NCBI GenBank assembly: GCA_965656445.1
Contig: CBFHKO010000001.1
Location: forward strand, 496,001 to 560,000
Source of the DNA: JAHEJA01 sp965656445
GTDB lineage: Bacteria > Pseudomonadota > Alphaproteobacteria > Rhodobacterales > Rhodobacteraceae
Length of the DNA stretch: 64,000 bases
Direction: 5' to 3'
Below, in pieces: positions 56,953 through 64,000 of this stretch. Each line of letters begins with the position of its first letter. Position 1 is the stretch's first letter. The position numbers and the translations under genes are program-made. The notes under the pieces are model-generated. The model ran no database searches. It saw only the letters and a program-made list of their open reading frames with translations, and was not told the DNA's origin.

Positions 56953-57708
56953 ATGAGAATTGATCTAAATGCTGATCTTGGCGAAGGCTTCGGCGCGTGG
57001 CGTATGGGGGATGACGCTGCCCTCTTGGATATTGTGACATCGGCCAATGTGGCCTGTGGATTTCACGCAGGCGACCCTGATATTATGGCTGCTACAATGA
57101 ACACGGCCGCAAGAAACGGGGTTGGGATTGGTGCCCATCCGGGGTTTGACGACCTCAAAGGGTTTGGACGCCGTCGGTTATCCGTCGCCTATGACACGCT
57201 GCAAAACCAAATCCGCTATCAAGTGGGCGCAGCGCAAGCGATGGCACGCTCTGTTGGAGAAGAGATGCGCCATGTAAAATTGCACGGGGCTTTGTCCAAC
57301 ATGACGTCAGAGGATCATGAGATGGCGTTGGCCTGTTATGAGGCCGTGCTCTCGGTTGCCCCTGATACGCGCATTATGGTTCTGGCGGCCACGTCGCAAA
57401 CGGCGGCGGTTGAGGAACTCGGCTGTGCCTATGTTTCGGAAATTTTTGCCGATCGCGCCTATAATGACGACGCAACCCTCGTGGATCGCGCTTTGCCGGG
57501 TGCGGTCTTGCATGATGCAGCCATTGCCGCACCAAGGATCGTCAGCATGATCAAAGAAGGCGCCATCATCGCCGAATCTGGCAAGCGAATTGAAACGCAA
57601 ATCGATACTGTGTGCTTGCACGGCGATACGAAAGATGCGGTGATCATGGCGCAAAAAATCAAGGTGCACCTTGATAATTCAGGTATCGAGGTGAGACATT
57701 TTGACTGA
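56953..57708 (+). CDS. pxpA: 5-oxoprolinase subunit A (LamB/YcsF family)
   Basis: A 251-residue protein of the PxpA family. It opens MRIDLNADLGEGFGAW and has ANVACGFHAGDPDIM, the conserved His-Asp site, later HPGFDDLKGFGRR and VKLHGAL. With PxpB and PxpC it cleaves 5-oxoproline to glutamate using ATP. No pxpB or pxpC gene is adjacent; they may lie elsewhere. It is 12 bases after the TetR gene. A 200-base gap with the TRAP operator follows. Confidence 0.92.
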   Translation: MRIDLNADLGEGFGAWRMGDDAALLDIVTSANVACGFHAGDPDIMAATMNTAARNGVGIGAHPGFDDLKGFGRRRLSVAYDTLQNQIRYQVGAAQAMARSVGEEMRHVKLHGALSNMTSEDHEMALACYEAVLSVAPDTRIMVLAATSQTAAVEELGCAYVSEIFADRAYNDDATLVDRALPGAVLHDAAIAAPRIVSMIKEGAIIAESGKRIETQIDTVCLHGDTKDAVIMAQKIKVHLDNSGIEVRHFD

Positions 57709-57864
57709 TGCCTCGCCATAAAATTTTGGAACCGCAACATTCAAAAAGCTGGATTTTTCCATAAAATACAAAATACTTTGCTAAATTTGCGCAGGCGTCT
57801 CACTCAATCCTTGCCGAATCGCAGGTATTCCCTAGGCTCAAAATATAAGTTGCTTAGTTGCAAG

Positions 57865-57883
57865 TGGTAAGTTAATCTTACCA
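57865..57883 (+). promoter_or_regulatory. Perfect 19-bp palindrome before the TRAP operon, probable operator
   Basis: TGGTAAGTTAATCTTACCA has 7-bp perfect arms around TTAAT. The TGGT...ACCA ends resemble the half-sites of GntR/FadR-family regulators. It lies 51 bases before the dctP start, at a promoter-like place. No GntR gene is in the window, so the regulator is unknown. Confidence 0.65.
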
Positions 57884-57934
57884 AAGCTTGAGACAATTGA
57901 GCACTATAAAATGCAAACAGGAGGAGTCTATTGC

Positions 57935-59026
57935 ATGGAACGTCGTAAATTTTTGAAAGGTGCCGCGCTTGCCGGTGCTGGTGTCACAACACTAGCCGCA
58001 CCAGCTGTCGCTCAAGGCACACGCACAATGACAATCGTGTCTACATGGCCGCGCGATTTCCCAGGCTTGGGAACATCTGCACAGCGTTTCGCTGAGCGTG
58101 TAAACGTATTGTCAAACGGTGCAATCCAAACAGAATACTTCGCAGCTGGCGAACGTGTTGGTGCATTTGACTCTTTTGACGAAGTTTCTTCTGGTAACGC
58201 GAACGCATACATCGGTGCAGACTACTACTGGACTGGTAAGCACCCAGGTTTCGCATATTTCACATCTGTTCCATTCGGAATGTCCACTCAAGAGTGGGAC
58301 GCTTGGATCAAGTTCGGCGGCGGGCAAGCGCTTTGGGACGAACTATCCGGTGAATTCGGCTTGAAAAAGCTTGCTGTTGGTTCAACAGGCACACAAGCGG
58401 GTGGCTGGTTCAACAAAGAAATGGAAAGCCCAGACGACTTTAAAGGTCTAAAAATGCGTATGCCAGGCCTAGGTGGTCAGGTTATCACAAAAATGGGCGC
58501 GTCTTCTGTATCCCTTCCTGGTGGTCAAATCTATGAAAACCTTGTTTCTGGCGCAATCGACGCGACAGAGTGGGTTGGTCCATATAATGACTACTTCATG
58601 AAGTTCTACGAAGCGGCAAAATACTACTACACTGGTGGTATGCACGAGCCAGGTGGCGGACTTGCTCTAGGCTTGAACGCAGAATGGTGGGGAAGCCTAT
58701 CTGATTGGGAACGCGCCATCATCACAGCCGCAGCAAACGAAGAGCATGCAAACGCACACAGCGAAGGCATGGCGAAAAACGGCGAATACATGCAGAAGCT
58801 TGTCAACGAACAGGGCATCGAAGTGCGCTCGTTCAACGACGACATCTGGGATGCATTTGCTGAAGGTGCGGAAGAAGTGTTTGAAGAAACACGTGCGCAC
58901 TCTGCAATGGCAACTAAGATCGACGATCACTTCCAAAAGAGCTTGCGCGAAATTGGCGGTACAATCGCGGCATTGGAAGGTACGTTCATTTCACAACGTA
59001 ACCGTATCCTTGGGCTAGACGACTAA
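57935..59026 (+). CDS. dctP: TRAP transporter solute receptor, TAT-exported (TakP/DctP type)
   Basis: A 363-residue periplasmic receptor. The N-terminus MERRKFLKGAALAGAGV is a twin-arginine signal ending near APAVAQG. The mature protein has the DctP fold with SGAIDATEWVGPYND, the segment that holds the substrate carboxylate Arg, and IVSTWPRDFPGLG at the start. The layout is close to TakP, the 2-oxoacid receptor of Rhodobacter, so a 2-oxo or related carboxylate is a fair guess. AGGAGGAG precedes ATG 57935; an in-frame ATG 24 bases earlier lies before that site. It is followed by a terminator, then dctQ and dctM. Confidence 0.9.
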   Translation: MERRKFLKGAALAGAGVTTLAAPAVAQGTRTMTIVSTWPRDFPGLGTSAQRFAERVNVLSNGAIQTEYFAAGERVGAFDSFDEVSSGNANAYIGADYYWTGKHPGFAYFTSVPFGMSTQEWDAWIKFGGGQALWDELSGEFGLKKLAVGSTGTQAGGWFNKEMESPDDFKGLKMRMPGLGGQVITKMGASSVSLPGGQIYENLVSGAIDATEWVGPYNDYFMKFYEAAKYYYTGGMHEPGGGLALGLNAEWWGSLSDWERAIITAAANEEHANAHSEGMAKNGEYMQKLVNEQGIEVRSFNDDIWDAFAEGAEEVFEETRAHSAMATKIDDHFQKSLREIGGTIAALEGTFISQRNRILGLDD

Positions 59027-59048
59027 TCGTTTCTTAAAACAACTTATG

Positions 59049-59079
59049 AACGGGGCCAAAATTATGGCCCCGTTTTTTT
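59049..59079 (+). terminator. Terminator inside the TRAP operon, between dctP and dctQ
   Basis: Stem AACGGGGCC/GGCCCCGTT with an 8-base loop is followed by seven T, about 25 bases after the dctP stop and about 60 before dctQ. It probably lets only part of the transcription continue, giving more receptor than permease. dctQ may also have its own weak promoter. Confidence 0.88.
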
Positions 59080-59137
59080 AATAGCACGACTATCCTATTT
59101 CCTGCTATTCAGGATTATTCTAAATTAGGGGGACTTC

Positions 59138-60136
59138 ATGACCGATACCCATGCAACCCACACCATCCCAAGGGAAGGTAGACCCGCATCTCTTGTGCGG
59201 CTTCTTGGTTGGGGAATGCTTGCCGCTTTGGCTGCATATTTAATTAACAACATCCTACATGTTGGCTTTGATATGCCCAGTGTCAATCAAGCCCTCAGTG
59301 GTCAGGCCGGCGCATTGGCAATTGTTCCAATTGGCGTTTATGTGGTAAGTTTTGCCATCGCTTTGCTCTATGTTCAGCGTAACGCGACAACATCGCTCCG
59401 CTTTGATGCCGATCGCATCCATAGATTTAACTGCTATTTGATCCGCGCACTCTTCTTTAGCGTTTTCTTCGTTGGGATCGCTGATGCAATTGTCGCCCTG
59501 ATGCGTGTTGAAAATGTGTTCGAAGCCTTCCTAAGCGAAGATGCCGCCCGACAATTTGGCCGCGCTGCTTTTGTTGCCCCCTATGTTCACATCCCGCTGA
59601 TTATAGTCGGATTTATCGTTGCTCTGTTTTCTCGCACGCTCGGGTTTACTTGGCTCGCGCTCTTGATCGTAGCAGCCGAATTATTGATCGTGATCACACG
59701 CTTCGTCTTTTCTTACGAACAAGCGTTCATGGGTGATTTGGTGCGCTACTGGTACGCAGCCCTCTTTTTGTTTGCCTCCGCTTACACATTGTTTGACGAA
59801 GGTCACGTGCGCGTCGATATCCTCTATGCCGGGTTCACCCACAAGACCAAAGGCTTTGTGAACGCGATTGGATCCCTCACCTTGGGTACGGCGACATGTT
59901 GGGTCATCTTGTTGGTCGGAATGTCCGGTCGCCAGTCGATGATCAATGCACCCGTTGTCTCGTTTGAGATTTCGCAATCTGGCGCAGCTGGAATGTTCAT
60001 CAAATACCAAATGGCGGTCTTTATCGGTCTATTTGCGATCACAATGATGATCCAATTCGTCAGCTATTTCTTTGAAGCCGTCGCGAATTATCGGGAAGAA
60101 CCCGGTCGTCGCGAAGTTGCTCCTGTTTCTCACTGA
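59138..60136 (+). CDS. dctQ: TRAP transporter small permease subunit
   Basis: A 332-residue membrane protein, larger than the usual ~170-200. About seven or eight hydrophobic segments are visible. The DctQ core is in the second half (SAYTLFDEGHVRVDILY, then TATCWVILLVGMS). The first ~150 residues form extra membrane segments as seen in the mannitol/2-oxoacid TRAP group. It works with DctM and the receptor to import a carboxylate with sodium. It lies 8 bases before dctM. Confidence 0.88.
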   Translation: MTDTHATHTIPREGRPASLVRLLGWGMLAALAAYLINNILHVGFDMPSVNQALSGQAGALAIVPIGVYVVSFAIALLYVQRNATTSLRFDADRIHRFNCYLIRALFFSVFFVGIADAIVALMRVENVFEAFLSEDAARQFGRAAFVAPYVHIPLIIVGFIVALFSRTLGFTWLALLIVAAELLIVITRFVFSYEQAFMGDLVRYWYAALFLFASAYTLFDEGHVRVDILYAGFTHKTKGFVNAIGSLTLGTATCWVILLVGMSGRQSMINAPVVSFEISQSGAAGMFIKYQMAVFIGLFAITMMIQFVSYFFEAVANYREEPGRREVAPVSH

Positions 60137-60144
60137 GGTCACCT

Positions 60145-62805
60145 ATGGAACTCTTTTTCTTACTCGTTCTCGTGCTGATCATGGCGACTGCCTTGGGATC
60201 AGGCTATCCTGTTGCCTTTGCCCTCCCGGGCTCGGCAATTATTACAATTCTACTCGCTGCGGTCTCTGGCTATTTCTTTGCGGGCGATACCGATGCCTAT
60301 TTCCACTCAGGCGGCCCGTCTGAATGGCTCTCTGCTGGGGTGATTAACCTCAGGGGCATCTATTGGGAGGTCGAACGCGACACGCTCATTGCTATTCCGT
60401 TGTTCATTTTCATGGGCATTATGTTGCAACGTTCAAAAATCGCCGAAGACCTTTTGGTGACGATGGCCCAATTGTTTGGACCTGTTCCAGGCGGTTTGGG
60501 TATTTCGGTTGTATTTGTTGGCGCGCTTTTAGCGGCGACAACAGGTATTGTTGGTGCAACAGTTGTCGCAATGGGCATGATTTCTTTGCCTGCTATGTTG
60601 CGCAACAACTATTCACCCTCTTTGGCGACAGGAACGATTGCGGCCTCAGGAACCTTGGGACAAATCATCCCACCGTCGATTGTTTTGATCATCCTTGCGG
60701 ACCAACTTGCCTCCGCAACAGACCAAGCGGGCACAGCGCGTAAAGCGCTCTACAAAGAGGCGACTGGCGAATTGCAAATGCCGAGCGTCTTTGACGTTAG
60801 CTCAACATCTGCAGGTGAAATGTTCCTCGGAGCCTTTGTCCCTGGTCTCTTGTTGGTTGGCATTTATATGCTGTATATTCTCGCCTATGCGATCATCAAA
60901 CCATCAGCGGCACCAGCCGTCCCTTATGAAGGCAAATTTGACGGCGCGTTTTGGCGTCAGGTTGCACTCACATTGATCCCACCTTTGGCTTTGATCTTCT
61001 TGGTTCTTGGCTCAATCATTACAGGTGTGGCAACAGTGAACCAAGCGGGGGCTATTGGCGCCGCAGGTGCCTTGGTTATGGCGGGATACCGTCTCGTTGA
61101 CAGAGACCGCTACACCTTTGTCCCTGCGCTGCTCACAATTTTGGGCCTCGTTATTGTCGGTGGTGCTATCAGCGTCTTTGACATGAACCTAAAAGCGGCA
61201 TCCTCGTCTCAGGATACTTTGGGCATCACGATTGGTGTCATTGGCACAGTGATCATGCTCACAGGCATCATCTGGAGTGGTCTGCGTGTTATGCGCATTG
61301 ACGGTACTCTAAATGGTGTGATGATGGAAACCTCCAAGACAACAGCCTTGGTCTTTGTCATCCTGCTTGGTGCCGCAATGCTCACAGCCGCATTCCGTGC
61401 CTTTGGTGGTGAAGAGCTTGTTCGCGAATTCTTGGAAACGCTCCCTGGTGGGTTCTGGACACAGTTTATCATCGTTATGTTGGTAATCTTTGTGCTTGGC
61501 TTCTTCCTAGACTTCATCGAAATCGCGGTTGTTGTTGTGCCTATCGTTGCGCCTATTCTTTTGGCGGATCCGAGCGCAAACATCACGGCTGTTTGGCTCG
61601 GTGTTATGATCGGTTTGAACATCCAAACCTCATTCCTCACCCCGCCCTTTGGCTTTGCGCTCTTCTATCTGCGTGGGGTGGCTCCGGCTGTGGTCAAGAC
61701 AATTCAGATGTATAAAGGCGTGATTGCCTTTATCACATTGCAGTTGATTGCCCTTACAATCGTAGGTCTCTATCCGCAACTGGTGAACTATTTGCCAAAC
61801 CGCTCTAGCTACTTGTCTGACTCGGCTCCACCTCCACGGAACCCGAAGCTTCAATTCTGCTTGGACGATTTCGTGAGCCAAAAAGTGGCACAGGATGGTG
61901 GCGCGACAATGGCGGCTGTTCAAGCAGCCAAGTCAATCAACCTCGATGGACTTCCAGAGGACTTCAGCGAACTACTTGAAGAGTCGACTTCCTTGGCTGA
62001 GGCGTCTCTTGCGTCGCTTGCAGATATCGCAGTTCGTGTTGATGCTGTTGCGGAAGCAGAACCAGCCTATCGTCCGCTGCTCAAAGATGTGCGTGCCCTT
62101 GAAAAGCAAATTCGCCACATCAAAGAGCAAGAAGAAGAGCTCAAGACGTCCCTGTCTCGCCTCGGTACGGGGTCTGAAAATGACGCGCGTCGTGCAGAGC
62201 TTGAAACAGGGATTGCCGTCTTTGAAGCCGAGATTTCTGAGCTCACCTCAGAAATTCCGCTTGAATGGAAGGATGCGCATGACACGTTCAAATTCCTAAC
62301 GGATGCTGAAACCAAAGCACGCAATGACTATCGCCGTGCAGGTGACAAATCATTCGAAGCGGTTGTTGAACTCCAAGAAATCATTGATGCCTCCGCAACC
62401 TATATTGCGGCAGAAGCGGATTTGATGGCCTTACGCAGCGTGGTTGAAACTGCTGACTTCCCAGAGGCAGAAGAAGCCGCGAAAATCGCAGAACGTCAGT
62501 TCCGTGAAATTGCCGGGGCGGATGATGTCAAAAAAGCTTTGGGCAAAGTCAAAAAAGCGCTCGGCAAACGCAAAAAGGATCGTGAAACAGCCTTGGAGGA
62601 ATACGAAGAGGCCGTTCAATTGTACACCGCACAGCTCGCATGGCGTGGCACAATTGAACAACAGATCGGTTCAGACGTTGCGACTTATGCCGCGGCTCTG
62701 TCGACAACGATTGGCTCAAGGATGCAGTCGAAACTCAGCCGTGAACAGGCTTTGTTCCTTGCCTCCTGTACGGCAGTCCACAAAGACTTGTCGCTCAACT
62801 TCTAA
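60145..62805 (+). CDS. dctM: TRAP transporter large permease with a ~325-residue coiled-coil tail
   Basis: An 886-residue protein. Residues ~1-555 are the DctM permease, with about 14 hydrophobic segments; GMISLPAMLRNNYSPSLATG and PPSIVLIILADQ belong to the core transport loops. After LPNRSSYLSDS (~550-560) comes a soluble, charged extension to the end: an acidic start, then long heptad-like helices (RALEKQIRHIKEQEEELKTSL, near 650-670, given here without the next residues; later KKALGKVKKALGKRKKDRE, ~795-815). Normal DctM is 430-500 residues, or ~600 in fused forms. The tail should lie in the cytoplasm and might form an oligomer or bind a partner. Function of the tail is unknown. A terminator follows. 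Confidence 0.9.
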   Translation: MELFFLLVLVLIMATALGSGYPVAFALPGSAIITILLAAVSGYFFAGDTDAYFHSGGPSEWLSAGVINLRGIYWEVERDTLIAIPLFIFMGIMLQRSKIAEDLLVTMAQLFGPVPGGLGISVVFVGALLAATTGIVGATVVAMGMISLPAMLRNNYSPSLATGTIAASGTLGQIIPPSIVLIILADQLASATDQAGTARKALYKEATGELQMPSVFDVSSTSAGEMFLGAFVPGLLLVGIYMLYILAYAIIKPSAAPAVPYEGKFDGAFWRQVALTLIPPLALIFLVLGSIITGVATVNQAGAIGAAGALVMAGYRLVDRDRYTFVPALLTILGLVIVGGAISVFDMNLKAASSSQDTLGITIGVIGTVIMLTGIIWSGLRVMRIDGTLNGVMMETSKTTALVFVILLGAAMLTAAFRAFGGEELVREFLETLPGGFWTQFIIVMLVIFVLGFFLDFIEIAVVVVPIVAPILLADPSANITAVWLGVMIGLNIQTSFLTPPFGFALFYLRGVAPAVVKTIQMYKGVIAFITLQLIALTIVGLYPQLVNYLPNRSSYLSDSAPPPRNPKLQFCLDDFVSQKVAQDGGATMAAVQAAKSINLDGLPEDFSELLEESTSLAEASLASLADIAVRVDAVAEAEPAYRPLLKDVRALEKQIRHIKEQEEELKTSLSRLGTGSENDARRAELETGIAVFEAEISELTSEIPLEWKDAHDTFKFLTDAETKARNDYRRAGDKSFEAVVELQEIIDASATYIAAEADLMALRSVVETADFPEAEEAAKIAERQFREIAGADDVKKALGKVKKALGKRKKDRETALEEYEEAVQLYTAQLAWRGTIEQQIGSDVATYAAALSTTIGSRMQSKLSREQALFLASCTAVHKDLSLNF

Positions 62806-62813
62806 AACCATTG

Positions 62814-62846
62814 AAAGGGCCGCTCATTCAGCGGCCCTTTTCTTTT
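62814..62846 (+). terminator. Terminator after dctM
   Basis: Stem AAAGGGCCGCT/AGCGGCCCTTT (11 bp) with a 5-base loop is followed by a short T-rich tail, ~10 bases after the dctM stop. Confidence 0.88.
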
Positions 62847-62957
62847 GGCTTCCTCAGGCTCCACCATGATACCATACAAAGCCAAAGCTCTGAGAAACGA
62901 CCTTGATTCTGCGGGCAAATTGACTAATTAGTCTAACACCCCAGAACGAGGCTCAAC

Positions 62958-63368
62958 ATGATCCAATATGCGCTCAAATGTGACAACGATCATACATTTG
63001 ATAGTTGGTTCCAATCGGCGTCTGCCTTCGACAAATTGAAATCCGCAGGTATGATCATTTGTGAAACCTGTGGGTCCTCTCATATCAACAAAGCCATCAT
63101 GGCCCCCAATGTTGCGCCCTCTCGCAAACAAGTCACTCTCGCACCCCAAGCCGAAGAGACCCCAGTTGCTGAAATACAAAAAACTGTCGAAGCCAATTCC
63201 GAATACGTTGGTCAGAATTTTGCCAAAGAAGCCCGGTCCATGCATCTTGGTGAAACTGAAGAGCGCTCAATCTACGGCGAAGCGAAACTCGAAGATGCTA
63301 AAAAGCTGATCGACGATGGAATTCCGGTCGTTCCCCTCCCCTTTGTGCCAAAACGCAAAAAGAACTAG
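62958..63368 (+). CDS. DUF1178 family protein
   Basis: A 136-residue soluble protein. It begins MIQYALKCDNDHTFDSWFQS and has a Cys pair in ICETCGSSHINKAIMAPNV, the DUF1178 pattern that suggests a small zinc ribbon made with Cys8. The C-terminal part is helical and basic. Function unknown. It is monocistronic, between the dctM terminator and lysC. Confidence 0.88.
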   Translation: MIQYALKCDNDHTFDSWFQSASAFDKLKSAGMIICETCGSSHINKAIMAPNVAPSRKQVTLAPQAEETPVAEIQKTVEANSEYVGQNFAKEARSMHLGETEERSIYGEAKLEDAKKLIDDGIPVVPLPFVPKRKKN

Positions 63369-63520
63369 CCAATCCGTTCAATGACGAAGGCTAATAAAGA
63401 GCCGAAAGCGTTGAACTTATACTGTGCCGCGCGACAGCGTGGCTCATTTTGGGAATACTCCCTTGTACTTATAGTCACAAAATCATAAACCCCCTGCACT
63501 ATATGACCAAAGGGAACAAA

Positions 63521-64000
63521 ATGCCCGTACTTGTGATGAAATTTGGCGGCACCTCTGTCGCGACATTGGACCGGATCAAACGCGCAGCAAAGCGCGTCGG
63601 ATTAGAAATTGCCAAAGGCTACGATGTAATCGTTATCGTCTCTGCCATGTCTGGCAAGACGAATGAGCTTGTCGGATGGGTGAATGAAACCTCCCCTCTC
63701 TATGATGCGCGCGAATATGACGCCGTTGTGTCCTCGGGCGAAAACGTCACTGCAGGTTTGATGGCTCTCACGTTGCAAGAAATGGATATCCCTGCCCGCA
63801 GCTGGCAAGGATGGCAAGTTCCCGTCAAAACGACCTCTGCCCATTCTTCGGCGCGGATTGAGGAAATTCCCTCTGAAAACATCACCACGAAATTCAACGA
63901 GGGTATGCGCGTCGCTGTTGTCGCTGGGTTCCAAGGGGTGTCGCCAGAGGGCCGCATTACAACGCTTGGACGTGGCGGGTCGGATACAACCGCCGTTGCC
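63521..64000 (+). CDS. lysC: Aspartate kinase, N-terminal part (cut by the window end)
   Basis: The first 160 residues of the enzyme that phosphorylates aspartate for lysine, threonine and methionine synthesis. [13 protein letters not shown] is the ATP-binding start, [11 protein letters not shown] the substrate region, and [20 protein letters not shown] holds the catalytic Lys/Asp area (split beyond the first 20 residues). ATG 63521 is chosen because AAAGGGA lies before it; an in-frame ATG at 63503 adds 6 residues. The ACT regulatory domains are outside the window. Confidence 0.95.
   Translation, partial: MPVLVMKFGGTSVATLDRIKRAAKRVGLEIAKGYDVIVIVSAMSGKTNELVGWVNETSPLYDAREYDAVVSSGENVTAGLMALTLQEMDIPARSWQGWQVPVKTTSAHSSARIEEIPSENITTKFNEGMRVAVVAGFQGVSPEGRITTLGRGGSDTTAVA

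Overview
This window reads as a chromosomal segment of a marine alphaproteobacterium of the Rhodobacterales (Roseobacter group). The inference rests on gene content and family style: a PccR-type regulator next to a propionyl-CoA carboxylase operon, a TAT-exported TRAP solute receptor, short alphaproteobacterial ProS, HdaA, YmdB-family phosphoesterase, DUF2237, DUF2937 and DUF1178 proteins, two RTX proteins, and moderate base composition with dense, often overlapping genes. I see no prophage, insertion sequence, CRISPR array or conjugative module, so most of the window is core or near-core chromosome.

Layout. 1-1.75 kb: an AT-richer end with a glycosyltransferase broken by one amber codon, a decayed-looking 550-base gap and tRNA-Ser(GCU). 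2-8.2 kb: a truncated AraC regulator, an SDR, ychF, trpA, lldD and an MFS carrier. 8.4-15.7 kb: housekeeping genes (rplY, pth, proS, perM, hdaA, ppx). 15.7-17.2 kb: an anchored RTX protein with a 13-unit, 30-bp tandem repeat. 17.4-21.6 kb: a four-gene minus-strand cluster (VOC, GNAT, TerB/J-domain, EEP nuclease), then nhaA. 21.7-31.4 kb: the propionate locus, pccB - methyltransferase-like - small gene - pccA - mcm, with a TTTGCAAA-rich control region, a divergent Bcr/CflA-type exporter and pccR. 31.8-36.8 kb: choline dehydrogenase, a short BCCT carrier and two small-molecule exporters. 37-47.2 kb: mgtE/ligase/ymdB/SLC13/yebC, two purine deaminases, hisN and an XRE regulator. 47.5-51 kb: a quinone reductase, a Bax-inhibitor protein and an RTX metalloprotease. 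51.1-55 kb: rpmG, the RNase P RNA, an amidase, an Excalibur lipoprotein and gatA/gatC. 55-64 kb: RidA, nitroreductase, TetR, pxpA, a TRAP transporter whose large permease has a ~325-residue coiled-coil tail, a DUF1178 protein and the start of lysC.

Working together: PccA/PccB plus methylmalonyl-CoA mutase form the propionyl-CoA to succinyl-CoA route apart from the epimerase, under the likely control of PccR. BCCT plus BetA suggest choline uptake and oxidation. GuaD and the 8-oxoguanine deaminase suggest purine salvage or detoxification. GatC-GatA supply two of the three subunits of the tRNA amidotransferase. The most unusual items are the DctM tail, the phased repeats before pccB, the perfect 19-bp palindrome before the TRAP operon with a terminator inside that operon, the RTX/Thr-Asp repeat protein, and rnpB packed 9 bases behind an amidase gene. 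I did not find a clearly new multi-gene system.
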